Positions 38,426 through 48,502 of a stretch of 64,000 bases of DNA are shown piece by piece. The notes beneath the pieces were generated by a model. It worked only from the letters and a program-made list of their open reading frames with translations. It was not told where the DNA came from and made no database searches. The translations under genes were made by a program, and so were the position numbers. The stretch is from Leptospira sp. WS58.C1 (GTDB taxonomy: Bacteria > Spirochaetota > Leptospiria > Leptospirales > Leptospiraceae): NCBI RefSeq assembly GCF_040833995.1, contig NZ_CP162137.1:620001-684000 (forward strand), read 5' to 3'. The stretch's first letter is position 1. Each line of letters opens with the position of its first letter.

Positions 38426-38500
38426 GCCGCCATCGTCTAGTGGTTAGGACACCAGGTTTTCATCCTGGTAACCGGAGTTCAATTCTCCGTGGCGGTACCA
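38426..38500 (+). tRNA. tRNA-Glu (TTC)
   Basis: The anticodon arm CCAGGTTTTCATCCTGG gives TTC. The acceptor arm is GCCGCCA with TGGCGGT (one G-T pair), followed by A and an encoded CCA (38498-38500). Twenty bases separate it from tRNA-Lys. The 3' end overlaps a convergent protein gene. Confidence 0.9.
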
Positions 38501-39393
38501 ACTCTCTTCTTTTTCTTCCCATAAATCCTACAGACTTTTTTCAAATCGCAAGACTCACATAGCTCGGCGATATAAACACTTTTACATTTACGTAAGATCC
38601 CAAGCCTACAAAGAGCAAAGTCCATTCTCAACGGATCTTCCGGATAAAACTTTTGGAAATAATCGGTGACCTCTCTGGATTTTTTGAGATCGGAAGTCCT
38701 TCTTTCCGTAATTCCCAAAATATTAGAAAGACGATTGATATGAGTATCTAAAGGAAATAATAATTCGAATGCCTGTATGTTCTTGTACAAACCCAGGTCC
38801 GGTTCTTCTTTACGGACCATCCATCGTAAGAACATACAATAACGTTTATGTGCCGATTTAGGATTTCCGAGCCCGATCAAAAAGCCCAAACCGTAGGACT
38901 TCCAACCCGGATCCAATGAACGTAAAATTTCGGAAAGCCTGGATTGAAAACCGGAGATCCTTTTTTCTAAACCTGTATCTTTAGGATGGATCGGACTAAA
39001 CCAGGATTCTAAAAATTTTTCCCCCGATCTTTCTATTTCCAAGTAAGCCAATCGGATCGCTTGTAAGAATAGAAGAATATCCTTCTCTTTTTGGAAACGA
39101 TAAGGTCCTAATTTGTTTTTCCAGATCTTGGTTCCATGATTTAATAGATATTCTTTGGGTCGTTTACCCATCGGTTCCAAAAGTCTTGAAAGAAAACCCC
39201 GGATCGCGGTCACATTCCCATAGGCGAATAACGCGGATAACAGTCCTACGAATTCCCTGTCTTCCTGTGATTCGTAAAGATAACATAAAAATAACGGATC
39301 GGAGTCTAAGAATTCAGGTTTGGTATAATTTCTGTACAAAAGATCGAAACTTTTTTTGAGGTTTTTCTCTTTTGGCAGGGTAGAAGGAGGCAT
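38479..39393 (-). CDS. TIGR02757/DUF2400 family protein
   Basis: Family stretches are clear: LLSALFAYGNVTAIRGFLSR, HKRYCMFLRWMVRKEEPDLG, FPLDTHINRLSNILGIT and the end EDPLRMDFALCRLGILRKC. The family is a conserved 250-300-residue cytoplasmic protein of unknown role; the C-terminal Cys cluster (CKSVYIAELCESCDLKKVC) resembles the iron-sulphur motif of the endonuclease III/HhH-GPD superfamily. The last seven codons overlap tRNA-Glu. Confidence 0.85.
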   Translation of the reverse strand: MPPSTLPKEKNLKKSFDLLYRNYTKPEFLDSDPLFLCYLYESQEDREFVGLLSALFAYGNVTAIRGFLSRLLEPMGKRPKEYLLNHGTKIWKNKLGPYRFQKEKDILLFLQAIRLAYLEIERSGEKFLESWFSPIHPKDTGLEKRISGFQSRLSEILRSLDPGWKSYGLGFLIGLGNPKSAHKRYCMFLRWMVRKEEPDLGLYKNIQAFELLFPLDTHINRLSNILGITERRTSDLKKSREVTDYFQKFYPEDPLRMDFALCRLGILRKCKSVYIAELCESCDLKKVCRIYGKKKKRVGTATEN

Positions 39394-39416
39394 GTTTAGT
39401 TCCGAGCGACTTCTTT

Positions 39417-40313
39417 TTAAGAAGCCACTTTTGCTCTTAATGCGATATAGGAACGAGAAGCTAGTTTTCTTTGTAAGATCCCTTCCATAAATGCGGAAGC
39501 CTCTAATAATTTTGAGAGATCTATTCCGGTTTGGATTCCCGACTTATGGAAGAAGTAAACCAAATCCTCTGTAGCCAAGTTTCCGGATGCGCCTTTCGCA
39601 TACGGACAACCTCCGAGTCCTCCGGAAGAAGAATCGAAGGATCGAATTCCTAACTCATAGGATTTTTGGACGTTCGAGATCGCCATTCCATAGGTATCAT
39701 GAAAATGTCCTGCCAATTTATTCGCAGGGATTTCTTTCAGAAGAATGTTGAGTAAATTTTCCACTTCTGCGGGGACTGCCGTGCCGATTGTTTCTCCCAG
39801 CGAGATCTCGTACGCTCCTTGGTCCAAAAGTATTTTAGAAACTTCTAAAACCTTTTTCGGATCGATTTTTCCTTCGTAAGGACAATCGATTACTGTAGAA
39901 ACATAACCTCTTACTAATACCCCGTCTTTTTTTGCTTCCGCAAAAATTTCCTTAAATCCATCTATGGACTCTTGGATGCTACGATTGATATTTTTTTTAG
40001 TGAATGATTCCGAGGCGGCTGTGAATACCGCTACTTCTTTAAATCCGGAAGAGGTTGCAGCTTGGTAACCTTTAAGATTCGGAGTGAGCGCGCTAAAGTG
40101 AACATCTCCTTTCAGATCCAAAGAGGCGGAGAGTTCTTTTGCGTCTCCCAATTGTGGAATATTTTCTTTTTTTACGAAAGAAGTGGCCTCTATATGTTTT
40201 AGGCCGGCTGCAACCAGTTTTTGAATATAAACTAGTTTATCTTTTGTGGGGACCTCCGACTTTTCATTTTGGAGTCCATCTCTTGGTCCTACTTCCGTAA
40301 TTTTCAAACTCAT
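39417..40313 (-). CDS. Hydroxymethylglutaryl-CoA lyase
   Basis: The TIM-barrel enzyme starts with ITEVGPRDGLQNEKS and has SLGETIGTAVPAEVENLL, GHFHDTYGMAISNV (metal-binding His pair) and the catalytic GGLGGCPYAKGASGNLATED with its Cys. It splits HMG-CoA into acetoacetate and acetyl-CoA in leucine breakdown. 298 residues, as usual. It is on the minus strand, 23 bases before the DUF2400 gene. Confidence 0.9.
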   Translation of the reverse strand: MSLKITEVGPRDGLQNEKSEVPTKDKLVYIQKLVAAGLKHIEATSFVKKENIPQLGDAKELSASLDLKGDVHFSALTPNLKGYQAATSSGFKEVAVFTAASESFTKKNINRSIQESIDGFKEIFAEAKKDGVLVRGYVSTVIDCPYEGKIDPKKVLEVSKILLDQGAYEISLGETIGTAVPAEVENLLNILLKEIPANKLAGHFHDTYGMAISNVQKSYELGIRSFDSSSGGLGGCPYAKGASGNLATEDLVYFFHKSGIQTGIDLSKLLEASAFMEGILQRKLASRSYIALRAKVAS

Positions 40314-40365
40314 GTCTTTAAGGGATTGGTTGTCAGAATTCTAAGCAAGCACTAAACCGGTATCC

Positions 40366-41049
40366 GTGTCCGAGAAAAAAGAACCGATCATCGTTCTGGA
40401 AGAAGTTTCCCTCACTTCTTCCGAAAGGACCTACTTGTCGGGGGTGAACCTTCAAGTTGAGGCAGGAGAATTTCTCGGAATTTTGGGCCGTTCCGGTTCC
40501 GGAAAGTCCACACTCTTACGACTTATATTAGACCTTCCGCTCCCATCCTCCTGGAAAAAAACAGGCCGCATTCGGATATTCGGAAAATCCAAACAAGAAG
40601 TTCCTGCCAAATGGATACAACCGGTCTTCCAAGATCCTGTTTTGGGTTTTAATCCCATTTGGACCTTGGAAAAAAGTTTAAGAGAACCTTTACAATTATT
40701 CAAAGAAGAAAACCTATACGTGTCTTTGTTGGAAAAATGGCTTCCGCTCTTAGGCTTGGAAGCTAAGGATCGAAATCGTCTTCCTTCTTTTTTTTCGGGA
40801 GGGGAATTACAAAGATTTTCACTTCTTCGCGCGTTACTTTGTCGTCCTAAAATTTTATGTTTGGATGAGGCTACTTCCGCCTTAGATCCTATCTTGAATC
40901 ATCAGGTTTTACAAGCTCTCTCCGAGCTGAATAAGAAAGAGGGGGTGACCATTCTTTGGGTGACCCATAATGTAAAATCGGCGGGAAAATTCTGTTCTAG
41001 GGTTTTAGAATTGGAGAAGTTAAGTCGTATTCCGATAGACTCTCAATAA
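40366..41049 (+). CDS. ABC transporter ATP-binding protein, dipeptide/nickel type
   Basis: Walker A is GRSGSGKST, the signature is FSGGELQR and Walker B is KILCLDEA, with the QPVFQDPVLGFNP segment typical of the OppF/NikE group. At 227 residues it lacks the C-terminal oligopeptide extension. No permease or binding protein gene is adjacent, so its partners are elsewhere. GTG start at 40366. Confidence 0.8.
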   Translation: MSEKKEPIIVLEEVSLTSSERTYLSGVNLQVEAGEFLGILGRSGSGKSTLLRLILDLPLPSSWKKTGRIRIFGKSKQEVPAKWIQPVFQDPVLGFNPIWTLEKSLREPLQLFKEENLYVSLLEKWLPLLGLEAKDRNRLPSFFSGGELQRFSLLRALLCRPKILCLDEATSALDPILNHQVLQALSELNKKEGVTILWVTHNVKSAGKFCSRVLELEKLSRIPIDSQ

Positions 41050-41150
41050 AAAGTATTTTTGATCCTAAAAAAAATCGATTCTTTTGTCGGGAATTTGTTA
41101 ATCCGAGCTTTATTTGTTATACTATCACATGAATGGCAGGAAGAGAATTT

Positions 41151-43475
41151 ATGGATTTTGTATATCCCGAAAACCCGCTTAATGTTCCGAATGATCTGAC
41201 GATCCCTACTAAAAATCAGAAAAGAAATCTATGGTTGTCCGTAGCCGGTCTTGTCGGATTCGCAATCGTGTATATTGCGATCGCTACTTGGTTTACATGG
41301 GCCACTTTTTATTTGGTTTCGGAAGGTCTCCATTCTCGAAATTCGAATCTATTTACTTTTATTTCCGCCTTGGCTTCCGGTATGATCGCTTTTTTTATGA
41401 TTAAGGCATTGTTCTTTGTAAAGAAAGGAGAAATTTCCCAAGAATATGAGGTAAAGGAAGAAAGTGAACCTAAACTATTTCGATTCCTTTATAGATTAGC
41501 GGATGAAACTGGGGCGCCTAGGCCTCATAGAGTGTTTCTTTCCTCAAGGGTCAATGCTTGCGTATTCTATGATCTATCCATTTTGAATTTTTTCTTCCCA
41601 TCCAAAAAAAATTTGGAGATCGGTCTCGGGCTTGTGAATGTGCTTACGATCAGTGAACTCAAAGCGGTGCTGGCCCACGAATTCGGACATTTTGCTCAAA
41701 AAAGTATGGCGGTAGGAAATTGGGTTTATATCGCTCAGCAAATTGCCGCTCATATCATTGCAAGACGGGATGCTTTAGACGATTTCCTGAAAAGTTGGTC
41801 TTATACGGATCCTAGGCTAGCCTGGATCTTTTGGATTTTGCGTTTGGCAATTTGGTCTTTGAGAGCCTCTTTGGAATCTATTTTCAATTTGGTACTCATC
41901 GCTCAGCATGCACTTTCCAGAGAAATGGAGTTCCAGGCGGATTTGGTTGCCGTCTCCGTAACCGGGAGCGATGCCTTGATCCATGCATTACATAAATTGC
42001 AAGCAGCAGATTCTACTTGGGATAGCGCTCAGAACTTTTTTTACAGACAAGCGCAAGAGTATAAGGCCACTGCGAATATTTTCAACGTTCATTTACGTAC
42101 TATAGATCATATGGGTAGAATTTTGAACGATCCGGGTTTTTGCAGAGTGGCTATTCTTCCGGACACAAATCCGAGCGAACATCGGGTTTTTACAACAGAT
42201 ATTGCACAACCTCCCAAGATGTGGGCAACACATCCTTATAATCATGAGCGGGAGAATAACGCTAAAAGAAGATATATCCCTGCGAAACTGGATGATAGGG
42301 AAAGCTGGGTGATCTTCGACAATCCGGAAGAATTGAAGGCAAATTTTATGAAAAAACTTCTTCTAAATTTTCCGGAAGAAGTATCCAACGACGAAGGGTT
42401 GCTTGGAAAGCTGGATGAGGAATACCAACAAGAATATTTGAATAGTAAATACCGAGGAGCGTATCTAGGACGTTCCTTTACCCTTTATGCGGAGAAGCCG
42501 GAAAATTTTTTGGATCACAAGATCGAGTCCCTTTCCAAAACTTTGGGAGAATTATATCCTCCTAGCTTATCCGAAGATTTGGAAAAGTTAAGGAATTTGG
42601 AAAGAGAACTTGGGTTACTCTCCGCATTAAAAGACGGATTTTTAGTGCCGCCGGATGGGATCATTCGATTTCGAGGGAACGAAATTAGAAAGAGAGAATT
42701 GCCTAAGGTAATCGAATCGATTCGGGAAGAATACGAACAGGTTTTGGGAAAAGTTTCTGAACACGATAAACTTTGCCATTCGGCATTTTTTCAGGCAGCA
42801 AAGGAAATCGGAAAAGGTTGGCCGGAATATTTATCCGGACTATTGGAAGTATTACATTATGCGGATCATTCTAGAACGGATGTGGACGATGCTCGAGGAT
42901 TGTTGAACAACGTGTATGCAGTTGTGACTGCGGATAGAGATGTGAGTTCCAGAGAATTGGATCGATTAGTTAAAGCAGGTACCGAACTTTTTAATGCTTT
43001 AGAGATCGTTTTCAGAAACGCGGAAAAAATAGAATTGGATTCTGTACTTTTAGAACGTTTGGGAGTGGATTCTTGGGCCTCCGGACTGGGGAAATTCGGC
43101 TTTGTACCTCCAACACGGGAAAATATGAACGAATGGTTAAAAGTCGTGGACTCTTGGATAGATCTCACGTATAACTCTTTGTCGCAATTACGTTATACTT
43201 CCTTGGAAGAGTTACTTAATGTGGAAGCTAAGATCCTGAATTGGACTTTGGACAAAAAAGCAAAAGTGGAGCCCGCTCCGAAAGCATCCGTACCGGTGAA
43301 AGATTATCCTAAACTGACTCCCGGTAAGGAAAGAAAATTGCAAAGGAGACTCGGGTTATGGGATCGATTCCAGACTGCAGATGGATTCATTCCGGGTTTA
43401 CTCCGATTCTCGGCATCTTCTGCGATAATCGGCGGGATCTTTTACTCTACGGTCCATTGGATCTTAGTTTTATAA
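41151..43475 (+). CDS. M48-family membrane metalloprotease
   Basis: The zinc motif HEFGH (His176-Glu-x-x-His180) is preceded by VLA and the third ligand is in the REMEFQADLVAVSV stretch. Two hydrophobic segments at about 29-52 and 63-85 anchor the N-terminus, and a last one sits near the C-terminus (about 750-770). The large middle part after the protease domain is helical and not recognised. It probably cleaves membrane proteins. Start at 41151 fits AGGAAGAG at seven bases; an upstream ATG at 41133 is weaker. Confidence 0.85.
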   Translation: MDFVYPENPLNVPNDLTIPTKNQKRNLWLSVAGLVGFAIVYIAIATWFTWATFYLVSEGLHSRNSNLFTFISALASGMIAFFMIKALFFVKKGEISQEYEVKEESEPKLFRFLYRLADETGAPRPHRVFLSSRVNACVFYDLSILNFFFPSKKNLEIGLGLVNVLTISELKAVLAHEFGHFAQKSMAVGNWVYIAQQIAAHIIARRDALDDFLKSWSYTDPRLAWIFWILRLAIWSLRASLESIFNLVLIAQHALSREMEFQADLVAVSVTGSDALIHALHKLQAADSTWDSAQNFFYRQAQEYKATANIFNVHLRTIDHMGRILNDPGFCRVAILPDTNPSEHRVFTTDIAQPPKMWATHPYNHERENNAKRRYIPAKLDDRESWVIFDNPEELKANFMKKLLLNFPEEVSNDEGLLGKLDEEYQQEYLNSKYRGAYLGRSFTLYAEKPENFLDHKIESLSKTLGELYPPSLSEDLEKLRNLERELGLLSALKDGFLVPPDGIIRFRGNEIRKRELPKVIESIREEYEQVLGKVSEHDKLCHSAFFQAAKEIGKGWPEYLSGLLEVLHYADHSRTDVDDARGLLNNVYAVVTADRDVSSRELDRLVKAGTELFNALEIVFRNAEKIELDSVLLERLGVDSWASGLGKFGFVPPTRENMNEWLKVVDSWIDLTYNSLSQLRYTSLEELLNVEAKILNWTLDKKAKVEPAPKASVPVKDYPKLTPGKERKLQRRLGLWDRFQTADGFIPGLLRFSASSAIIGGIFYSTVHWILVL

Positions 43476-43492
43476 TAAAGAGTATCTCAAAT

Positions 43493-43524
43493 AAAAAACC
43501 CCAAGGCTGATATCGCCTCGGGGT
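43493..43524 (-). terminator. Terminator of the convergent pair
   Basis: ACCCCAAGGC (43498-43507) pairs with GCCTCGGGGT (43515-43524) with one mismatch. On the minus strand a run of T follows, so it ends the transcript of the two leftward genes. Confidence 0.7.
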
Positions 43525-43551
43525 TCCAACAAAACTAGATCGAAGAGTTTT

Positions 43552-44175
43552 TTAGAACTCGATATGATACAAGTTTTTGCGGTCTTTTTTGTCCTTATAC
43601 AAAGCTAACAGAATGTCTATCCGATAAATGGAAGAACGAAGACTTGCTTCTAACAATCTGAGAGCTTTGATCTGGTTTTCGAGAGACATCTCGTTGAGTC
43701 TAGTCACTTCGGTTGCTTCGAAAACTTCGTGGGTGACCTCGCTCGATTTTAAATCTGCCGGTTTGAAGACGATTTTCTTATTCTCGAACATCACCTCGTA
43801 GTAGATCCTCTTACTTTCGGATGCTAGAGTGATATCGGATACCTTCCCACCGTTGAATTGGAATGTGATGTACTTGAGCAAATTACTCTCGTAACCGTCT
43901 TCAACTTGGAAAGGAATGTCTTCCGTGACAATGGTTTGGCGTTTCTCATACTTCGGCATCAGGACCACGAGGATATCGTGTTTGCGCTCCAAGTCTTTTA
44001 ATCTCTCGCTGATCGTTGTTTCCAGACCTACGATGATCTTTTTCAGGGACTTGGTGTACTCGCTGGTTTCGTCCTGAAATACGTCCGCCTCGTTGACCTT
44101 TTGTTTTTGTTGGGCCAATAACGGAACGAAGAAGAAGAGGGTCGCCAAAGCGAAAAGCCTGGTTTGGTTTTTCAT
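43552..44175 (-). CDS. Exported hypothetical protein, 207 residues
   Basis: A signal peptide (QTRLFALATLFFFVPLLAQ) is followed by a helical segment rich in Lys and Glu (KKIIVGLETTISERLKDLERK) with likely coiled-coil character, a beta stretch (YITFQFNGGKVSDITLA) and another helix at the C-terminus. No family is recognised. It lies 64 bases downstream of the TPR gene and probably shares its transcript. Confidence 0.6.
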   Translation of the reverse strand: MKNQTRLFALATLFFFVPLLAQQKQKVNEADVFQDETSEYTKSLKKIIVGLETTISERLKDLERKHDILVVLMPKYEKRQTIVTEDIPFQVEDGYESNLLKYITFQFNGGKVSDITLASESKRIYYEVMFENKKIVFKPADLKSSEVTHEVFEATEVTRLNEMSLENQIKALRLLEASLRSSIYRIDILLALYKDKKDRKNLYHIEF

Positions 44176-44239
44176 TGGATCCTCCGTCCGTAAGATTGGA
44201 CGAATTCTTTCGGTTTGCCAAGTCTTTTTCGGGTTTAGG

Positions 44240-45286
44240 TTATTGCCCTTCTTCCTTCTCCGCTTCCTCGTCTGCGGCCTTGATTTCCGCGAACCTTTTT
44301 GCCAGGTCCCTTCTTCTTTCTATAATTTTCAGGGAGAATTCCGTAAAAAAAGGGTCGTTTGGGTATTTTAGCAACTCTTCATATTCTTTTGCGGCCGTGA
44401 CATAATCGCCTATCTTACTTGCTGTTTCCGCGAAGTAGAAATGGAATTTTTTATTATAAGGTCGCTTCTTCCCTTGGTCGTCGTAAAGATCCGTGTTCCG
44501 GAAGATCTTATACGCGTAGTAATCTCTTCCTCCCATAATCTCCAGGCGGGCTAAACCGAGCTTAGCATCGGGGCTATTCTGGTCTATGGATAACGCTTTT
44601 TTAATATAAATCTGGGCCCTATTTTTCAGATCGGTTTTGATATAATGTTCCGCAAGAAGCACCAAGGCCTCCGTTTGGAACTGGTTCAGCTCCACCGCTT
44701 TTTTATAATATATGACTGCTTGGATCTGTTCGTTTAGAAGTTCGTAAAGGACTCCCAAATGTAAATAAGTTCTGTAATATTTAGGGACTTCCGCGATCGC
44801 GTACTCGTATTGGAATATCGCTTTTTGGTATTTTTTTTCTATATGATAGGCTCTTCCTAAATTGTATCTGAAGGCGAAGAAGGAAGGATCGAATCTCATC
44901 CCGGCTTCCAACATGGAGATCGCCTTCTCTCTTTTTTTAGGATCTGCGGACTGTAATAACCCAACTGCTTCATTGTTAAAGATCCCGCAATTTGTGATCT
45001 GTTTGCCTTCGTATTCAAAACTTGCTTTGGAAGGAGGGGGGGCTCCTTTCCAATGTCTGCCGGCTGCCACTATAAAGTCCTGTTCGGAGCGGGCCAGGCT
45101 CCCGTCTTGGTAAAACTCAGGATCTAAAAAATCATTCTCTCCCCAGAGTATCCCTGCGTACTCCGAGTCTCCGATCTTGAATTGTGCGTAAGCGATATTG
45201 GGAAAGATCAAGAACAGCAATATGCAGAGTGGCTTGGCAAAATTTAAGCCTTGTAAATACTCTTTTAAAAGGGAAATTGTCCTCAT
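44240..45286 (-). CDS. Exported TPR-repeat protein
   Basis: A signal peptide ([19 protein letters not shown]) precedes about five TPR units, each of the WxxLG-Y...A...A pattern, for example [40 protein letters not shown] and [20 protein letters not shown]. The C-terminus is acidic ([10 protein letters not shown]). TPRs mediate protein contacts in the periplasm; the partner is unknown. Met at 45286 gives the signal; six further codons upstream are less likely. Confidence 0.75.
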   Translation of the reverse strand: MRTISLLKEYLQGLNFAKPLCILLFLIFPNIAYAQFKIGDSEYAGILWGENDFLDPEFYQDGSLARSEQDFIVAAGRHWKGAPPPSKASFEYEGKQITNCGIFNNEAVGLLQSADPKKREKAISMLEAGMRFDPSFFAFRYNLGRAYHIEKKYQKAIFQYEYAIAEVPKYYRTYLHLGVLYELLNEQIQAVIYYKKAVELNQFQTEALVLLAEHYIKTDLKNRAQIYIKKALSIDQNSPDAKLGLARLEIMGGRDYYAYKIFRNTDLYDDQGKKRPYNKKFHFYFAETASKIGDYVTAAKEYEELLKYPNDPFFTEFSLKIIERRRDLAKRFAEIKAADEEAEKEEGQ

Positions 45287-45906
45287 TGGTCTCATCGCAA
45301 ACATCGATCCCAGTATTGGAATGTTCCGGCCTATCGTACAGTATCGGACGAAAATCGGTTTTAAAGAACGTTTCCTTCTCCGTTTTTCCGAACGAGGTTT
45401 TATTTGTGAGAGGAATGAACGGCTCCGGAAAGACCACGCTTCTCAAGTCCATTTTGCAACACGATAAATTCAAGGACCGGATCAAATTCCCTTCTTTTTC
45501 GCCTAAACTTTCTTACCTGGGGCATGATCTGGGTTTATATACTACCTTAAGTCTGGAAGAAAATCTGGAATATTTCAGAGGTATCGCGGGAGATTGCCGT
45601 CCCGAAGACCAGATCGTTTCCTGGCTGAAAGATTTTCGTCTTTGGCAAAGAAGAAAGGACCCTGTTTCTTCTTTTTCGCGGGGAATGAAACAGAAAGCGG
45701 CACTTGTCCGTGCTCTTTTGCCTAACGTGGATCTCTATCTTTTGGACGAACCGTTGACCGCTTTGGACAGCGAGGGAGAATCCAAGGCAAGAGCCGTTTT
45801 AGAGAATGTGTTGGATACTTCTTCCATTATCATGGTGACCCACGATCCTAATTTTAGTTTAAATGCAAAATTTAGACTTTTGGAATTGGGAGAAAATTCC
45901 AAATGA
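45286..45906 (+). CDS. ccmA: Haem exporter ATP-binding subunit CcmA-like
   Basis: Walker [10 protein letters not shown], signature [11 protein letters not shown] (CcmA-type instead of LSGGQ) and Walker B DLYLLDEP are visible. The signature, length (about 205) and the ccmBC genes downstream identify CcmA of cytochrome c maturation. The start is uncertain: TTG at 45286 or 45277 has GGGAAA ahead; TTG at 45316 would fit CcmA N-termini. The gene is divergent from the TPR gene and their ends overlap. ATGA overlap with ccmB. Confidence 0.8.
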   Translation: MVSSQTSIPVLECSGLSYSIGRKSVLKNVSFSVFPNEVLFVRGMNGSGKTTLLKSILQHDKFKDRIKFPSFSPKLSYLGHDLGLYTTLSLEENLEYFRGIAGDCRPEDQIVSWLKDFRLWQRRKDPVSSFSRGMKQKAALVRALLPNVDLYLLDEPLTALDSEGESKARAVLENVLDTSSIIMVTHDPNFSLNAKFRLLELGENSK

Positions 45907-46571
45907 AAGCGATCTTAGCTCTGATCAGAAAAGAGTTCCGTCTATTGGGAAAAGCAAGTAATGGGATCTTATCATTACTCGTTTTAGTTTCCGCGATGGT
46001 GTTTTTATTCCATTATGCATTGGAAAGGAACGGAAAAATAGATCTGATCGCGCTCATCGGATTAAAATGGGCAATACTATTTGTCGCCTCATTCGTATTA
46101 GTCGGGCAATTCACCTGGGAAGAAAGAGAAGCGGGTGGGGGAACCGCAAGTAGACTATTCATTTCTCCTTGGGTTTTATATTTTTCTAAATCGATCTTAG
46201 TGTTCATCGCATTGGCTGCAGCCGCGATCTATTTGATGGGGCTTTTCGCATTGATGTTTTCCTCGTTTCCCGCGGATATAAACGAATTCGGAAGACAGAT
46301 CGTATTTTTCTTTCCCGGTCTATTATGCCTTTCTTTCTTGGGAGTTTGTCTTTCCCATATCAGTTTATCTTCCCGTTTGAAAGAGATCCTTCTACCGTTG
46401 CTGCTCGTACCTCTTTCAATTCCGGTATTTTTGTATGGAATGGAAGCGGAGAGAAAATTTATCTCCCAACCTTTTTCCGCCTTGGTCGGTTCTTTTTCTC
46501 TAATTTTGGCGTTCGCAGTTTTTTACGGATCTATGGGTGCACTTCTGGTAGAAATGACTTCCGACGAATAG
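45903..46571 (+). CDS. ccmB: Haem exporter permease CcmB-like
   Basis: 222 residues with six hydrophobic segments, starting [20 protein letters not shown] and continuing with [17 protein letters not shown], the typical CcmB cytoplasmic loop. It would form the inner-membrane channel with CcmA and CcmC. The start overlaps ccmA by four bases. Confidence 0.85.
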   Translation: MKAILALIRKEFRLLGKASNGILSLLVLVSAMVFLFHYALERNGKIDLIALIGLKWAILFVASFVLVGQFTWEEREAGGGTASRLFISPWVLYFSKSILVFIALAAAAIYLMGLFALMFSSFPADINEFGRQIVFFFPGLLCLSFLGVCLSHISLSSRLKEILLPLLLVPLSIPVFLYGMEAERKFISQPFSALVGSFSLILAFAVFYGSMGALLVEMTSDE

Positions 46572-46617
46572 GATTATTCTTGATACAATTTGCGGATACC
46601 TGCACACTTCCAAGCGT

Positions 46618-47301
46618 ATGAATATTCGCCTCCTGCATCCCGCCTGGGACTGGATACTCTCTCTTTTGTTTTTATCGATTTTTCCGTTTGCGGTGCTTCT
46701 GGGTTTATATTATCCCAATGTGATCTTAGAGCAGGGAATTTCTCACAGGATTTTTTATTTTCATGTGCCAGTCGCTTGGGTTGCGTTGTATGGTCCCGGA
46801 ATTTCTTCCATTTGTGCGGTCGCTTATTTGGTGACCAAAAATCGAACCTGGGATACACTTTCCCTTTCCGCAAATAAGATCTCCCTTTTGTTTGCGATCG
46901 GTGTTCTATTCTCCGGACCGATCTGGGCATACTTGGCTTGGGGAACTCCTTGGGATACGACTGACGCTCGTTTAAATTCTTTTTTCGTTTTAGTGCTCAG
47001 CCTTGTGGCGTATTTTCTATTACGGTTTTTGGTCCTGGACCAAACGAAAAAGTATATCTTCTCCGCTTTTTTAAGTTTGTTCTGCAGTGTGAACGCAATC
47101 TTAACCTGGGGAGCCATTCGTTGGATGGATAATCCTGGAAATCACCCTTCTTCCGTATTGGGAAAGAAGGGAATGGATCCCGATATGAGGATCTCTTTTT
47201 GGTTAGGGATTTTGGCCTATCACCTACTTTTTCTGATCTTATACAGGTTAGTCTACCGTTTGGATAAGATCAAAGCGGTCCGAGAAGAATTGTCTGATTG
47301 A
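46618..47301 (+). CDS. ccmC: Cytochrome c biogenesis protein CcmC-like
   Basis: The 227-residue membrane protein has six hydrophobic segments, the CcmC-type [19 protein letters not shown] with His and the Trp-rich loop [14 protein letters not shown]. The loop in CcmC is normally WGxxWxWDxR, so the second half is changed here (WDTTD in place of WxWD). CcmC carries haem to CcmE; ccmE and ccmF are not in the window. Confidence 0.85.
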   Translation: MNIRLLHPAWDWILSLLFLSIFPFAVLLGLYYPNVILEQGISHRIFYFHVPVAWVALYGPGISSICAVAYLVTKNRTWDTLSLSANKISLLFAIGVLFSGPIWAYLAWGTPWDTTDARLNSFFVLVLSLVAYFLLRFLVLDQTKKYIFSAFLSLFCSVNAILTWGAIRWMDNPGNHPSSVLGKKGMDPDMRISFWLGILAYHLLFLILYRLVYRLDKIKAVREELSD

Positions 47302-47353
47302 AAAATTTGCTCAATTTAATAAAATACGAATTTTGTAATGATAGGAAAGGATC

Positions 47354-48502
47354 GTGGATAGAGAGAAGCAAGAGAGCCAATTGAATTATTCCGACTATTC
47401 CATCCTTGCGGTCGATGATTCGGATATTAATCTTAAACTTCTGGTTCATACTTTAAAACCTCTGGGCTTCCAAGTTTTAACTGCGATGAATACGGAAGAA
47501 GCTCGCACACTTCTCGCAACCAATCAGGTGGACATACTTCTTCTGGACGTGAGTATGCCCGGCCAGGACGGATTTTCTTTCTGTAAAGAGCTCCGAGAGA
47601 TAGATAGATTCAATCTTCTTCCTATATTATTCATCACAGCTTATAACAGAGAATTGGGATTCGACGAGGCGATCACCCACGGTGGAGACGACTTTCTTCA
47701 TAAACCTTTTCAACCGAAAGAATTAGTCGCAAAGATCAGAGCGTTTATCCGGATCAAAAATCTTCAGGACGAACTTTTGCACCAAAAGAAGAAGTACGAA
47801 AAGGAACTGGTCATGGCGAGAAGGGTGCAGCAAGAACTCGTACCCGAAAAACAATTAGAGTGGAACGGCTTTAGTGTAAATTCAGTCTTTCATCCTTTGA
47901 TGCAGATCGGTGGCGATTTCATCGACGCATGGATAGAAGAAGATAAACTTCATGTGTTTATCGCGGATTGTTCCGGCCATGGTCCATCGGCCGCCCTTCT
48001 TTCCGCAATGGTAAAGATGCAGGTTTCTAATTTAGGAAGAAGTAATACTCTTGTGGAAAAAGTTAAAACTCTTCGACAACAATTGGAAAAGATCCTGCCG
48101 GAGGATTTTTCCATCACATTCTTTTACGGTATCTTAGATAAAAAAGGCAATTTCGAATATGCCAATGGAGGTCATCCACCTCCGTTATTGTACAATAACG
48201 GCAATGTAGAAGAATTGCCAGGCATGGGACCTCTTATTATTCCGATTGAGCTTGGAACGGAGGATGAGTTCAGGTCCGTGGTCCTGGAAAAAGGCACTTC
48301 TCTATTACTTTACACGGATGGGGCCACTGAAATAACGGATGAGAACTATAATATTTTGGGCGAAGAAAGTCTGAAAAAGATCCTGAAAGAAGCCGTGGAA
48401 TCCAAGGAAGACATATTAAATTTTTCTTTGGAAAAAATACTAGCACATTCGGGAAATATGACCCACGACGATGATATCGCTCTCATGGTTATCCAAGGAT
48501 GA
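47354..48502 (+). CDS. Response regulator with PP2C (RsbU-type) phosphatase output
   Basis: Receiver domain: Asp21-Asp22, phosphorylated Asp65 in [12 protein letters not shown], Thr95 and Lys117. A short coiled coil (about residues 134-160) leads to a SpoIIE-type PP2C domain: [47 protein letters not shown] and [12 protein letters not shown]. It probably dephosphorylates an anti-anti-sigma factor in a partner-switching path. GTG start, AAAGGA seven bases before. The stop overlaps purC by four bases. Confidence 0.9.
   Translation: MDREKQESQLNYSDYSILAVDDSDINLKLLVHTLKPLGFQVLTAMNTEEARTLLATNQVDILLLDVSMPGQDGFSFCKELREIDRFNLLPILFITAYNRELGFDEAITHGGDDFLHKPFQPKELVAKIRAFIRIKNLQDELLHQKKKYEKELVMARRVQQELVPEKQLEWNGFSVNSVFHPLMQIGGDFIDAWIEEDKLHVFIADCSGHGPSAALLSAMVKMQVSNLGRSNTLVEKVKTLRQQLEKILPEDFSITFFYGILDKKGNFEYANGGHPPPLLYNNGNVEELPGMGPLIIPIELGTEDEFRSVVLEKGTSLLLYTDGATEITDENYNILGEESLKKILKEAVESKEDILNFSLEKILAHSGNMTHDDDIALMVIQG

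Noticed and set aside
41133..41150. Upstream ATG of the M48 protease gene
   Set aside because: No ribosome site fits it; AGGAAGAG is properly spaced for the ATG at 41151.
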